The position numbers and the translations under genes were made by a program. Of a DNA stretch of 64,000 nt, positions 25,382 through 36,799 are shown in pieces. The notes below the pieces were generated by a model that worked only from the letters and a program-made list of their open reading frames with translations, was not told where the DNA came from and ran no database searches. Each line of letters opens with the position of its first letter. Position 1 is the stretch's first letter. This stretch comes from Wolfiporia cocos (lineage: Eukaryota; Basidiomycota; Agaricomycetes; Polyporales; Phaeolaceae), in assembly GCA_029448655.1 (NCBI GenBank), contig JACCLO010000002.1, positions 682,001-746,000 on the forward strand, written 5' to 3'.

Positions 25382-25638
25382 TGGTCAATCGAAGTACGTA
25401 TAGCGCTTCACTCATATATTATGCTTGAAGGCTGATAAGTCCGTTAGACTTCTACAATATCGGCACGATCGGGCCCAACATGTTATGTGTTTTCTGCTCT
25501 TCGCTTCCCTGTCTATTTCCCTCCGATGTTGCTTGTAACCTATAAGATACCCACTCGTGATGATTGTATGATACTGGTGGCACAGCACTCATGCATGTAG
25601 TACTCTGATCATGAGCATTTGTCGCCCGCTTTCCTAGA

Positions 25639-26635
25639 ATGGGCAAACACCTGCTATACTGGGCCGAAAGGATCAGGATGCCTCTTGCCACCGCCACACT
25701 CGCCCACCAGCTCGAGGAGGTGCATCTACTGAAATGCTCGCTAATGCCTGATGAGACTTTACAGTTCACAAGTGTCTCAGAGGACTCAGATCGATGGTCG
25801 CAGCTGCTCGAGTCGTATGCGGACAATCCAGACGCCGACGTAGCATACGCAGTGATTGAGCAGTGCGAGGAGCCCGTGCGCTTCACGGTGAAAGTGAACG
25901 GCCTTGATATCTGGGTAGCGGCCGAGCTGAGCCACGCGTACAACGGAGAGCACATTGGCGATAACTATGTCTCCGTTACGTTCAAGGGCTCACGGCTCGG
26001 GCGCGCAGAGCAGGCGCAGTGGCAAGCCATCATAGATGAGAAGACACGCGAGATCCACGACAGTGAGTGCGTCAATAGCCTCCGGGCCACGCTTTGCGAA
26101 GACAACAACCATTGCTGACCTCGCTCTCGCCAGATACCCTGTATACGAGTTGATCTCAGCCCACCTCCTTCCGTTCCTCCACGCCGAGGCAGAGAAAGTA
26201 GCTCATAATGAATGTCCCAGCGAGACCGTACGCGAGGCGAGCTCCTCTACCACCTCCCCAACTCCCCTATACCATGCCCTCCTCACCTCGCACCACTTGA
26301 AGTCACCCAACAAACGTCGCTCGCTCCAGCAATGGGCTCACGAACTCCCTGTGACAGGCTTTGCGAAGGTGGGCTATCCAGGAGTAATCTACTGCTCGGG
26401 CGAGCAGCCACAGGTGGAAGAATTTGTGGCGAACGTCAAGGCTATGCAATGGCTTGCGCTGAAGGTCAGATTCGTCAAGCCACTCCCCGACGCAGAGGAG
26501 ACAAACAATCGAAGGCGCTGGACGGAATTCGAGAAAGTCGGCGAGGTCGTGGAAGAGATGAGGAGGCTAGGGAAGGAACGCTACGTTGTCGAAATGGGCA
26601 TCGGCAGCGCAGGAGGGTCGACCTTGAAAGCTTGA
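25639..26635 (+). CDS. RWD domain protein with DUF1115 tail (RWDD2-like)
   Basis: Two exons: 25639-26066 and 26134-26635, giving 309 aa. The N-terminus is an RWD fold (LAHQLEEVHLLKCSLMPDE and following). After YPVYELISAHLLPF comes a C-terminal region resembling the Prp3 C-terminal/DUF1115 fold (GFAKVGYPGVIYCSGEQP, about 215-235). This pairing is seen in RWDD2 proteins, whose role is poorly known. The splice was set to donor GTGCGT at 26067, which restores HDSEYPVYELI; the stronger-looking GTGAGT three bases upstream breaks frame. A second in-frame ATG at 25678 sits just before the RWD domain and would give 296 aa. It converges on the TRA2-like gene. Confidence 0.82.
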
Positions 26636-26870
26636 AACGATGACCAACCCTTTTGCAAGCTGCTCAGTACTTGCGTCCCTGGCGAATGGGCCGCAGACGA
26701 TATGCGATCTTGCAGACTGAGCAACGTTACGACAAGACAAATTACATACATGGACAGACAGCAGGGTAAACACGGACAAAAAAGCACTAAATAGAACCGT
26801 AGGATTTTGAGCGCCATTGCGAATCCCAGAGCTGCGCGCGGCCGATTACGCAACCGTTTTCTTTGCTCAC

Positions 26871-27811
26871 TCAGTACTTCCTGTCGTCGTACCCGCCGCG
26901 GCGGTCGTAGTCGCGGCCGTAGCCTCCTCGGTCATAGTCACGGTATCCGCCACGGTCGTAGTCGCGGCCCGCACCACCGCGGTAGTCATCGTCGGGTCGG
27001 CGCCGGGGAGGTCGGTCCTCGTATCGGGAGTAGCGGCTGTCGTACGGCCGAGGGTCATAGGGTCGCTCGACTACGGAGACACAGGTTAAGTTGTATATGG
27101 AAAAAGCCATCAATGATCACATACATTCATGGCGCTTGGGAGGTCCGTAATAGCGTCCAGGCGTTGGGGTCCTGGCGCGAGCACGACGAGCCTATCAAGA
27201 TAGCTCGATCAGGCAATATGATGCAACTGAAGAAGCTAACTACGCACCCTCTCTACTGTTACAGTCTTGCCCATGAAGTCAGTAGCATTTAACGCGGTAA
27301 TGGCTGCATCTGCCTCCTCGACGCTCTCCATAGTCACGAACCCAAATCCCCGCGACTCACGCGTGTGAGGATCATACATGACCTGGGCCTTCTTGACCTA
27401 TAGCAGATTCGAATGAACCGGTGGATCGACAGATCCAAAGGCCCACATACCCGACCAACTTTGGCGAACGCAGCCTCGAGGTCGCGGGTGTCTACCCGAT
27501 GGCTCAACCCCGAGACGTGGAGATTGTTTCCGGGATTGTTGCCTCCATCGTTGCGGCCGCTGTAGATTCATGCCTGAGAATGGCACAGTAGCAAAGAGAG
27601 ACTAACGTGATGCAACTGACCCACGGTCATCGCCTCTGGCGCCAGGGCTTCGGCTACGGCTTGAGCGCCTGGGGGGCTCAGCGCCGCCCCGCGGGGAACG
27701 ACCGCCGTTAGCCCAAGCTGGGTCTTCGCCTCCGCCCATACCGGTACTGTTGGCCATGGTCGTGTCGTGCGTGGGGATGCTGATGCCACCGCCGCTGGCT
27801 GGGGGCGCCAT
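26871..27811 (-). CDS. TRA2-like SR protein with RRM and RG/DY-rich tail
   Basis: Five exons in transcript order: 27811-27607, 27542-27451, 27397-27248, 27191-27125 and 27070-26871, giving 237 aa. The N-terminus has Gly-rich and RS dipeptides (RRSSRSRSPGARG). One RRM follows, with RNP2-like NLHVSGL and RNP1-like SRGFGFVTM. The linker RARTPTPGRYYGPPKR is the hallmark of transformer-2 proteins. The C-terminus is rich in RDYDRGGY-type repeats. It should be a nuclear splicing regulator. The exon 1-2 junction is least certain: acceptor GGAG at 27543 is needed to keep frame with SRNNPGNNLHVSGL. The gene runs divergently from COX6. Confidence 0.85.
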
Positions 27812-28657
27812 ATCCTGAGACTGCCAGGCTGAGAGGAGGGTGGGGGGGTGAAAAAGTCAGGCCGATTCATTGAGGCGCGCGGACGATGACGATGAGCAAC
27901 GCGAAGGCGGACATGGGCCGGGAGCGAAGGCGCGAAAGAAAAGTAAACGGGCGCGCGAAGAACGGCGACGGAAGCGGCTTCTGCTGGTGGCGAAGGCCAG
28001 ACGCGTCGGCATAGCGCGAAGTATGATGTCGCCTGTGCGGCATTCAGCCGACAAGCGACGATCAAAAGAAAAAGGGTAAGCACAGCTGCTGCGGCGTCAA
28101 CTGTGGACTGAAGGCTGCGAGTGCAGCGGGGCGAATGAATACGGCGGCGCAGTACAGGTCATACTCTACAGAGGACTTGGAAAGATGGCCGGCAGTCGCG
28201 CGAGATATTCCTCGTCGTCCTCGTCGTCGGGGCTGATGCTGAAGACGTACCGTCATCCATTGCTGCGAGAGTGTTGAGAAGGCTTCGAGTGTGGGGCTGA
28301 GAGGGAGGTGGGTGAGAGCCAAAATGCGGCGCTTCTGGTCCCGAAGGCTTTCAAATGCCCAGATCCCGCAAACACGACCACACTCGCGCAGCCACCCGGC
28401 TGATGGAGGCTATTCTTGCGTGCGTTTTTCCCATTCAATGCAGGAAGCATGCAACCGGGTGGTCTGCGGGGTGAACGACACTGAGCCTGAGCGGCGAGGA
28501 TACTGCTGAATGCTGAAGCAGAGCACGAGCACGCATTGACCGGGGCGAACCGGTTCGACTGGGCGGCACAGTCGATCCAGACCCCGTCCCGAATTACGGC
28601 GATCACCAACACCTCATTTTCCGTCACTCGCCTAACTCTTCGCCTGCGTCCACCACC
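27812..28657. other. divergent promoter region, TRA2-like and COX6
   Basis: About 0.85 kb between two diverging genes. No gene was supported. A basic 69-codon frame at 27870-28079 and the minus-strand frame 28253-29059 overlapping COX6 look like by-products of composition. Confidence 0.5.
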
Positions 28658-29112
28658 ATGCGCACCCAGATGCTCACCACCCTCCTCCGCGCCCGCCCCG
28701 CCGTCCGGCGCGTCGCCCCCGCCCTTGCCCGCCCGTCCAGTGGGCACGCGCACGAGGAGACGTTCGAGTCCTTCACCGAGCGCTACGTCAACTTCTTCAC
28801 GCAGGCTCAGGACCTCTTCGAGGTGCAGCGCGGTCTCAACAACTGCTTCGCGCACGATCTCGTCCCCGCGCCCTCCGTCATTGAGGCTGCGGTCCGCGCT
28901 GCGCGTCGCGTGAACGACTATGCGACCGCTGTCAGGGTCTTTGAGGGCATTAAGGAGAAGGTGGAGAACAAGCAGCAGTACCAGGCGTATCTGGATGAGC
29001 TTAAGCCCGTGAGGGAGGAACTTGGTCAGTATATCGCAAAGCATTCGCGGCAATTCCATGCCGACCGCGCTTCACAGGGATCAACGTCAGGGAGGAATTG
29101 TACTTATCATAA
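28658..29112 (+). CDS. COX6: cytochrome c oxidase subunit 6 (mammalian COX5A homologue)
   Basis: Two exons: 28658-29024 and 29078-29112, giving 133 aa. The first 25-30 residues are Arg/Ala-rich without acids, a mitochondrial targeting peptide. The mature part (ESFTERYVNFFTQAQDLFE, LNNCFAHDLVPAP, RRVNDYATAVRVFEGIKEK) is the helical COX5A/COX6 fold of complex IV on the matrix side of the inner membrane. The last exon is 35 nt and encodes GINVREELYLS, matching the conserved C-terminus. Without splicing the frame would run into an unrelated tail. The length is normal for the family. Confidence 0.95.
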
Positions 29113-29795
29113 AATGGCACATGTTCTTGTTAGAGTGCGTATCTCATGCACATCTTTGTGCTGCTGCTGATTAGGATCTACAGTGTCCGTCGCACTACAC
29201 AAGACACTTCTACGATGCGAGTTATGATATTTGCACGGACATAGACATTCATTGCCCCTATGAATGTGCCTTTGCCGCTCAACGCCGCCATTGTATGCAT
29301 ATCACGGAAGCCGGATAACCCCCAGCAGCAGTAAAACGGAGCTTGCATGCACCCGCAAGTCATACGCTCACAACCATTCGCAGCGAGACCGTTCTGGGGC
29401 GCGGGCCAGACATCTTGCAGATTGACGCTAGCGGCTCGCGCTTGAACGGCACCTTCACACCTCACATATGTTTTCAGCTGCATTCTATCCTTGCGCGACT
29501 CGATTTTGCACTTCGAACGCATAGCGTCATTCCGGCAGTAATGCAACGGCCGATACCGGGCATTCATCTTGCTCAATTGCACCTAGTTGTGTCGGTCCGG
29601 TTCTGATTTACTTAGATCATATTATTCCCACGGCCTATGAGCGCTAAGCGCTTCGGGAGGTCTTGCCACATCCACCGCGCAGTAGCCGTTACTGCTGTTA
29701 GTTTGTCTTGACGTTACTCAACCCCGTCCTACAACCATCAGATCGAGCTATGTCTGAGGGAGCGAGCAACAGTGCGATAATCTAGCGATCTCAGA
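29113..29795. other. intergenic, COX6 to ankyrin gene
   Basis: About 0.68 kb. Frames up to about 134 codons exist on the minus strand but have no family resemblance or codon signal I trust. Confidence 0.5.
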
Positions 29796-30600
29796 ATGCA
29801 CCGCGACTTAACGCGGCCCACCGCTTTACTTGCAGACGAACGCCTTCTGGCAGCGGCGCGCTCGGACAATGAGGAGCTGCTCCTTGAGGTCTTCGAGGAG
29901 GGCAAGTTTGACATTAACTACAAGGATGGGTACGTGCTCTGCCTTTGTCATGTCACAGAAAGTCTATATCAACCCTACATCTGCAGACTAGGAAACACAG
30001 GTAGACGTTCCCGCCCCCGTCTCCTCCCCGCGCGCTGCACTCACACATGCTGACGGCACGCTCAGCCCTGCATTACGCGTAAGTATGTACGATACGGGCC
30101 CGCTGCATCCGTGCGCCGATACTCACGATCCGCTCACCATGCAGCGCCTCGCACGGGAACCTCACCGTCCTCGAGCACATCCTCTCGCACGAGGACTGCG
30201 ATGTCGACCCGATCAACCGCTTGGAGCGCGCGACGCCACTGCATCTCGCACTCAGGATACAGGATGAGGAGCTCCGGGAGAACGTTGCGGAGAGTCTGCT
30301 CGATGCGGGTGCTGATACTAAGTGCGTCAAGCCGACTTGGTCGTGCCTTTCTTCTCGCTGATCCACGATCCCAGAATTAAGGACAAGAACGGACAGACCG
30401 CGTTGGATTTGCTGCGGCCTGAAGACACAGAGATACGTGCTCTGATCCGGAAATCACAGGCACAGATCAGTGTTTCCAACGACGACTTCGCAGATGGTAA
30501 GCATCGACCACGGGGATTGCTAGTTGTGCATTTGATGATTGTTATGTTTCCAGACGACGATGACGAGCCTGGAGAAGGCTCAGGCTCTGACTCTGACTGA
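29796..30600 (+). CDS. small ankyrin-repeat protein
   Basis: Six exons: 29796-29929, 29987-30000, 30066-30078, 30145-30321, 30375-30496 and 30554-30600, giving 168 aa. Two consecutive exons are only 14 and 13 nt. Joined, they give DGLGNTALHYAASHGNLTVLEHIL, a textbook ankyrin repeat. A second repeat follows (RATPLHLALRI...NVAESLLDAGAD) and a partial third (DKNGQTALDLL). The tail is Asp/Glu/Ser-rich (DDDDEPGEGSGSDSD), similar in design to the yeast ribosome-assembly chaperone Yar1, but the function cannot be assigned from this alone. It converges on the histidyl-tRNA synthetase gene with a 189-bp spacer. Confidence 0.88.
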
Positions 30601-30789
30601 TGATGCTCATGACTGGACTGGACTGCGCGGTTCGGGCAGGAAGGAAAGGAATTGTAGGTAGACATGTATCACCACTAGTTTGGCGGTTGGATTTAGATAG
30701 CGATGCAAGCGCAGGAATCTATCACAGAACAACAAAGCGTAGTATCACATTATGGGCAATCAGCAACTTCTACACTAGCACCGCATGCC

Positions 30790-33036
30790 TCAGTGCTGCA
30801 GCCACTTCCCGCTCGACCGTTCGGTGAACGTCTGCGTCTGCTTGAGCCACTGCACGAGCTCATCGCGCTTGACCTTGACGCCCTTGTCGGCGGACTCAAT
30901 CTTGCGCTTCTGGCCGTCGACGAGTTCCCACTTCTGCTCCTTGACAGTGACGAGGCCCTCCTTGAGCTCGTCACCGCCAAGAATGATTGCGAACGGCACC
31001 TCGTCGCGCTCTCCCGCTGCGAACTGCGCAGGCAGCTTGGGCTTGTTCTTGAACAGGAAGTCCGTCTGCGGTACGACGCGTTCAATCTCTGCATCAAACA
31101 TGAGAGATGGGAACTGCGCACCTTGATCCCTGCTTCGCGCAGCTCCTGAACAAGTTCCACACGCGCATTCAGGAGGCCATCGCCCGCCGCCATGACATAC
31201 ACCATCGTCTCTTTGCTGCGCATGCCCTTCGCGACCCACTTCGGCCACACGATCGCAAACACGCGGTCGAGGCCGAAACTCACGCCGACGCACGGCAGAC
31301 CCGCGGTCTTCTTGCCCTCGCCGGCCGCTGCGGCGGTGAACATGCCGACCAGGTTGTCGTACCGCCCGCCTGCAGCGATCGAGCCGACGCCGACCTGCGA
31401 CTCGTCAATTTCCTCTTCCTCGTCGTCCCCGGAGGGCTTCTTGGCCTTTTTCTTGGGAGCAGGGCTTGGCTCGGGGGCGGTCGTGGCTGCAGATTGCGTA
31501 GAAGAGGAGGCGAAGGCATTGGCGGCCTTGAAGCCTGGAGGCGCAGATGCCTCAACAATCGCCTCATAGATAATGCCGGTGTAGTAGTCAAGACCTCGGG
31601 CGAGCGAGAGGTCGAAGGAGAGCTGTGTAATGGTCAACATCAGGCAAATGAAGCCGATCTGACCAGCGTACCCTGTCGAGAATCTTGTACGACGCCAGGT
31701 AATTGAACAGAATGCCCATCTCCTCGACACCCTGTTTCGCGCTGGCGTTTGCCATGAGCGCCTCATCCGCTTTGAGCTGCTCCAGCAGGGCAGGTCCACC
31801 TAGTTTCATACTATCTCAGGAATATGCTGGAGTGTAGGTATCACATACATACCCTTGTGTTTGACATACTCCCCGATCTTATCAGCGACGGCAGGATCGA
31901 GGCCCTTCTCTTCTGTCATCTCCTTCTTGACCTCAAGCCAAGGGAGCTTCACGTCATGTTAGTATTCGAATGCGTGAAGAGACGCATGTGTGTATACCTT
32001 GTCCAGTTTGTCTACCGCAGATGAGATCGTGCGGATCTTTTCTGACGGTACACCGCAAACTTCAAAGATACCGTCAAGGACCTTTCGGTGGTTAATCTGC
32101 GCAGAATGAGCACGAACGCATGGGACAGTACATACTAAAGGCTCACCTTGACAATGAACTCCCCAACATCCAGCCGTGTGAGAATCGTGCACACCAGGCT
32201 GATCAGCTCTGAGTCGGGAATCATAGGATCCCAGACACCCGCAATATCAAAGTCCTGTTCTAGGAACGTTACGACAATTCAGCAAGGACGATTTATCCTG
32301 CACTGACGGCTTGTGAAAACTCCCGCATCCGCCCCTTGGACATGACCGGGTTATCGCGTCGGTAAACCTTCCCAACTTGCCAAATCTTCGACTGAGGGTT
32401 GATTGCGCCGTTCATGGCCAAGTATCGTGCAAGGGGGACGGTGTGGTCGTAGCGCAGGGCGAGTTGCTCGCCGCCCTGATCCATGAGGTCGAATATGAGC
32501 TTTGCATCTTCGCCATACTTGCCCGCGAGAATGTCTTTGCGCTCGAAGACGGGAGTATCGAGGCACCCGCCGCCGTATAGCGTGAAACACTCCTTTACCG
32601 TGCGTTCGATGTGCTCGCGGCAGAACATCTCGCCCGGGCCATAATCCCGTGTTCCCTGTTATGAAAGCACGAGAGGAAATGGAAGCTGCATGAGCTTGAG
32701 CGACTGGAACTCGCACAGAGAACGCAGACGCACCTTGGGTGTCTTGAGAAGCAGCCGCTCCTTCTTCTTCCCGTCTGTCTTCGCGCCCGACGCGTTCTGC
32801 TGCAGCGCGAGAGCTCGCTGGAGGTCGCCCAGCTTCTTCTTCGCCTCTTCGATGATAGCCGTGTCCGCCGCCTGTTTTCGGAGGTCGACGAGGAGTGCCT
32901 TCTGCTGTGCGATTTCTTGGTTCAGTGCCTCCATGTTCACAGTGGTCAATCTCCTAGAGAGTCTGGGCAGTGATGGGGAGCACAGATGGGATCGATAGGT
33001 GGAGAGTGCGGAGGCGCGAATGGCCCGTGCAAGCAT
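30790..33036 (-). CDS. HTS1: histidyl-tRNA synthetase, mitochondrial and cytosolic forms
   Basis: Eight exons in transcript order: 33036-32734, 32655-32308, 32254-32147, 32096-31998, 31946-31853, 31799-31672, 31622-31122 and 31065-30790. Starting at 33036 gives 618 aa; starting at 32934 gives 584 aa. The protein charges tRNA-His with histidine. Class II motif 2 (KVYRRDNP), the HisA peptide [10 protein letters not shown] and motif 3 (GVSFGLDRV) are present, followed by the anticodon-binding domain. An N-terminal coiled-coil (WHEP-like) extension precedes [10 protein letters not shown]. The 34 residues between the two ATGs are Arg/Ser/Leu-rich without acids, a mitochondrial presequence. A Lys/Glu-rich low-complexity insert follows the HisA motif by about 30 residues. 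Confidence 0.95.
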
Positions 33037-33408
33037 GCAAATAATATGGACGGATAAATTCTGATGACGGCATAATTCAGCTCTGACTCGATCACTCTCA
33101 TCAATTGATCTAATCGCCTCGGCTGTTTCTCGATCTCCCAAGCGGTTGTGAGCTTCAATTCGAGGAGGCATCGCACAATGCACTGACCAACGCTGTCGAC
33201 GAATAGTCTGACATATCATGGAAATATTCTATTTCATTCAATACAGACAATATCGTCTACAACATGACATTTTAACAACAATCTAAACCGCGTAGTATGT
33301 TGACAGAAACGTATCATTGCAGCACCATCATACATGATCATCACATACTACATCATCGTCGTCACGTTCATTGCTGGTAACTTGCGCATTTATGTCTGAG
33401 CCAAACAC
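33037..33408. other. intergenic, upstream of HTS1 and downstream of the phosphotransferase gene
   Basis: About 0.37 kb of AT-rich sequence between two minus-strand genes. It holds the 3' end of the phosphotransferase transcript and the HTS1 promoter. I saw no gene. Confidence 0.5.
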
Positions 33409-35223
33409 TCAGTGCTTTTTGCCGTCAACTACGGCCGCCTCAACCCACTCTCCGCTCTTGTCCTTCTTCCGCACTGTGAAGCACGCGATCCCCAAATAAC
33501 TCGTGATGTCCTTGATGACAAGCGTGCAAAATCTTGCGTAAGACAGGAACGACACGGCCAGCGTCACGTAGACGAAGACAGCAATGTTGTATCGTGACGA
33601 CTGAATCAGCGGCGGTCTAGCGCGCATCAACCATTATCAGAAGAAATAAAGGAATGGGAAGAGATTGGCGACGTACCGGTTGAGTAACAACGGCAGATTC
33701 GCGTCTACCGCGCCCACAATGCTCCACACCCACATAGAGTCCCACCATGGGAACGGCTGCTTCGTTACATGCGCCAGAATCATGCGCGACACCTGATGCG
33801 CGAACTGTAGTCCCCAGGCGCACATGAACGGCACAAACAGCGCGGAGTGCAAGATGGCGGACTCGTGGATTGAGGGCGCGCTCAGCCAGAAGACCTCCAT
33901 CGCGGCGGAGATGGGGAAGGGTAGTAGGAAGAGGAGCGGGATGAACGGATTCTTGTTACCGGAAATGCGGGAATTGAAGACGTTCAGATAGCTTCAAGAA
34001 GAGGTTAATACAGATCAGCTGCGGATGGCGAGTGCGAATACCTGACAAGGATGTTGAACCCAAGACCGAATGCACCAAACACCATGAATGTTTCGTTCAG
34101 AGGAATGTTGGGTACCCTGTTGGCGACAGCAGAAACGTTGATCAAGCCCGTGAAATCAAGGAGCCGTTGATCCCAAAACGACGGTCCTGCGAGACGCATG
34201 AGCCAATAATCTTTCAGGTAGATTGTGATAGCGTACCCAACACTCCTGAAATCAGATAGATCCCCACAATAATAAGAATACCCTCCACGGGGCCCGAAAA
34301 CCAGCCGAGGAAGAGTATGCCTTTGGAATGGTACTAGTGTCAGCCAGCATTCACTGATTTGCGAGATAGATTTGGCACACCGGTATGATATTCCTCCCAT
34401 GTTGACAGATAGAAGTTGGCCAGGGTCGCAATCTGAGAGGCGACCGTCCACCATGACCGACCAAGATTCAAGGCCCGGGCAGCAAGAACCGCTTCAAGCT
34501 GATAAGACGTTCATGAGCATCAAATGACCGGCGCTTGAGCGAACTGGATCACCGTAGTATTGAGGGCATCACATCCTGGGTGATATGAGCTTCGGTCTAT
34601 CCGTACCGACGGCTGTGCTTACCGTGATCAAACATCTCTCCAAGAGGTCCCGCCATGCCTGTCCTTCGTGCCTGCTTCCTGCACGTCGATTAGCCACCTT
34701 AACCCAGCCCACACTCATCATCACACTCACCCGTCAATCGCATCAAACGTCTGGTACAGGAATAGTCCCAATGCCCATCTTTATCATGTGTCAGCCTACA
34801 TACTCTCCGATCAAAAGAGGCGACGTTGTACTTGCGTGAGGTATATCCACTGTGGCGGTCCCGCGCCCTCCTTGTCCGTCAGATATGTCGGGTCATAGTA
34901 GAGTAGTGTTGCGAAGTTTAACAGGACCATGCATAGCCCCGAGAGCGTAATCTGGATATGCAGGCGATCATGTTAGATCTTGGGAGCCTAAGTGAATATG
35001 TCCGCGTACAGTGTTTGGAGCGACCCAGGTCGGCCAGAGAGAGACAAACCATGTCCAGAATGGCTGCAAGATATATATCGACGTGAGAGACCTGAGCGAT
35101 GTCGTGGTAATTGCATTCAGAACCTGGTGTGACCCGCAAGCCGCATGCCACCACTCACTTATCGATCCCTTTGTAGGAGTATTTCCGGAGGTTTTCTAAC
35201 GCATGCTGAGGAATGTAGCCCAT
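33409..35223 (-). CDS. EPT1/CPT1: CDP-choline/CDP-ethanolamine:diacylglycerol phosphotransferase
   Basis: Eleven exons in transcript order: 35223-35159, 35091-35010, 34951-34836, 34778-34731, 34678-34623, 34575-34553, 34498-34381, 34320-34237, 34186-34042, 33991-33677 and 33616-33409, giving 419 aa. The CDP-alcohol phosphatidyltransferase signature DGxxARx8GxxxDxxxD is complete (from DGKQARRTG to MFDHGCD), but it is spread over exons 4-6. Several hydrophobic membrane segments follow (for example GILIIVGIYLISG). The enzyme makes phosphatidylcholine and/or phosphatidylethanolamine in the ER or Golgi; the head-group preference cannot be read. The intron at 34835-34779 has a GC donor (AC|GCAAGT), the only choice that restores YLTWALGLF. 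Intron 34236-34187 was chosen by LGPSFWDQ. Confidence 0.93.
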
Positions 35224-35576
35224 GACTTGTCGACAGTCTTGCGCTCAGATGTACAGTGGGCCGCCAGTCGACTCTCGGGGCACCCCAAGCTCCTAGAGGG
35301 ACACCAGCAGCTCAAAGCGGAAAAAAAGTCGAGCATTCTACGTCACGAACACGTGCGACGCGTTCTCCCTTGCCGCAGCTATGCCGCGTTTAGTGCGTCC
35401 ATCGTGTATGATGTATGCCTTGTGTGATTTCTGCAGATAGGCTGCCGATAGCGAGTTAGGCGTGCAATTCAGTGAGCAGTGCGCACTGCACAGTATATTA
35501 TACAGTAGTTACAGAACAGAAAGTAGCGCCGGTTGTTCGAATAGACAATCAGAAGAGATCATGTCCTTGCATCTGC
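35224..35576. other. intergenic, promoter side of the phosphotransferase gene
   Basis: About 0.35 kb with no supported gene. It separates the phosphotransferase start from the end of the decayed lyase gene. Confidence 0.5.
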
Positions 35577-36799
35577 TCATATTGCTGGATCTTGCTTGAC
35601 GCTCTCAGCAATGTTTCGGTCGAAGTCGAATGAAGCTTTCAAGCCCACGCGCTAATTACACTATTAGCCTACTAGCAGATAGTCTAAAGCCAAAGGCGTA
35701 CCTCGAAGAAGTCCTTAATTTGTCACCCGCCACATGCATCAAGATCAGTCCCTTTGTCTCTCAGTGCTGTATATGACTTCTCCATCGCAATGGTTGCTGG
35801 AACTATAGAGTGGATCAATACCCGGATCAAAGCTCTGACAGAAGATACAACGCACTGAAGCCGGTACATGGGTATATGGCAAGCTTGAAGCCAAGTCATT
35901 TGCAATCTTCAATCTTGTAGTTACCGGTCAGTCCGTTCGGCAGGACGTTGATCATGACTGGGTGAGGCGCAAGAGCTTTGACTAGACGCTCGCTCTCTTC
36001 CATAGTGCGTGGACTCTTACAAACGCGACATCCGCGCCTGCAGCTAGTGCTGCTTTCAGCCTGCACAATCAGTACACTATCAGAATCATCTATGAAGGTG
36101 GCCACTGCCTACATGTACCTTTTGACACCTTCGAAGGCTTCCTCCCCTGCATCGGGACTACCGAATTGGACGGCATTGCGTGCATCCGTAGGAGCAACGA
36201 TGATGAAGTCAGGGTTCCGTCGCGCCTGCACAGCTGCGGAAATCCGCTCGAGATACGTTTCCATATCCACTACATCCTTTCCGGAGAGCTGACCACATCG
36301 TTTGACTGAGCACGGAACGCTGAGTAGTCAAACTTAAATGGCAGCAGGGAATACGCATGGAACATTTAGTCCTCAATATGACAGCCCGCAATGCCCGCAG
36401 CCTCATACAATGCCACAGTCCGCGCCACATTCAGCAGCCCACCAAATCCAGTGTCGGCATTCGCAATGACGGGTGCGTCGTTTATCCCCACAATCATCCG
36501 GGCAGTATCTGCGAGCTCTGTTCTTGAGATGACGGACAGCTCGGGCTCGCCAATGACAGAGCCCGAGGCGCCGCTGCCGGCGAGGTAGAGCGCGTCAAAG
36601 CCCGCTTCGTTCGCAATGTGTGCAGAGATCCCGTCGAAGACACCGGGGCAAATCACGCAGTCCTCTGGAGATCGAGAGTGAGACTGTTAAGATGAGGAGA
36701 TAGGAGATGGATGCGAACTGGCGATGCACTCTCTCTCATGAGCTGCCTCAGCCTGCGAGGCATATTGGTCTTGTATCGTACAGGAAGTCCGTCGAACAT
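35577..36799 (-). pseudogene. decayed isocitrate lyase/PEP mutase-family gene
   Basis: Homology runs through a full family member. It starts MPRRLRQLMREK (intron 36729-36665), then CPGVFDGISAHIANEAGFDALYLAGSGA, NADTGFGG, AGIAGCHIED, RCGQLSGKDVVDMETYLERI, SPRTMEESERLVKALAPHPV, LPNGLT, LGFKLAIYPCTGF and ALRDKGTDLDACGG, ending near 35577. Breaks: (1) TAA directly after HIED (36368-36366) with no donor left; (2) a frameshift in ADVAFV/KSPRTM near 36020; (3) TGA after YKIEDCK, just before LGFKLAIYP, near 35898; (4) a one-base shift near 35720 at the expected KDFFE. The live family contains carboxyphosphonoenolpyruvate mutase-like and 2-methylisocitrate lyase-like C-C lyases. The conserved remainder suggests recent loss. 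Sequencing error could explain one lesion but hardly four. Confidence 0.8.

Noticed and set aside
28253..29059. 268-codon minus-strand frame across COX6
   Set aside because: It is antisense to a firmly identified COX6 gene and has low-complexity Gly/Glu content.
34211..34236. 26-nt intron in the phosphotransferase gene
   Set aside because: It is too short. The 50-nt option restores LGPSFWDQ, the pattern expected in the family.
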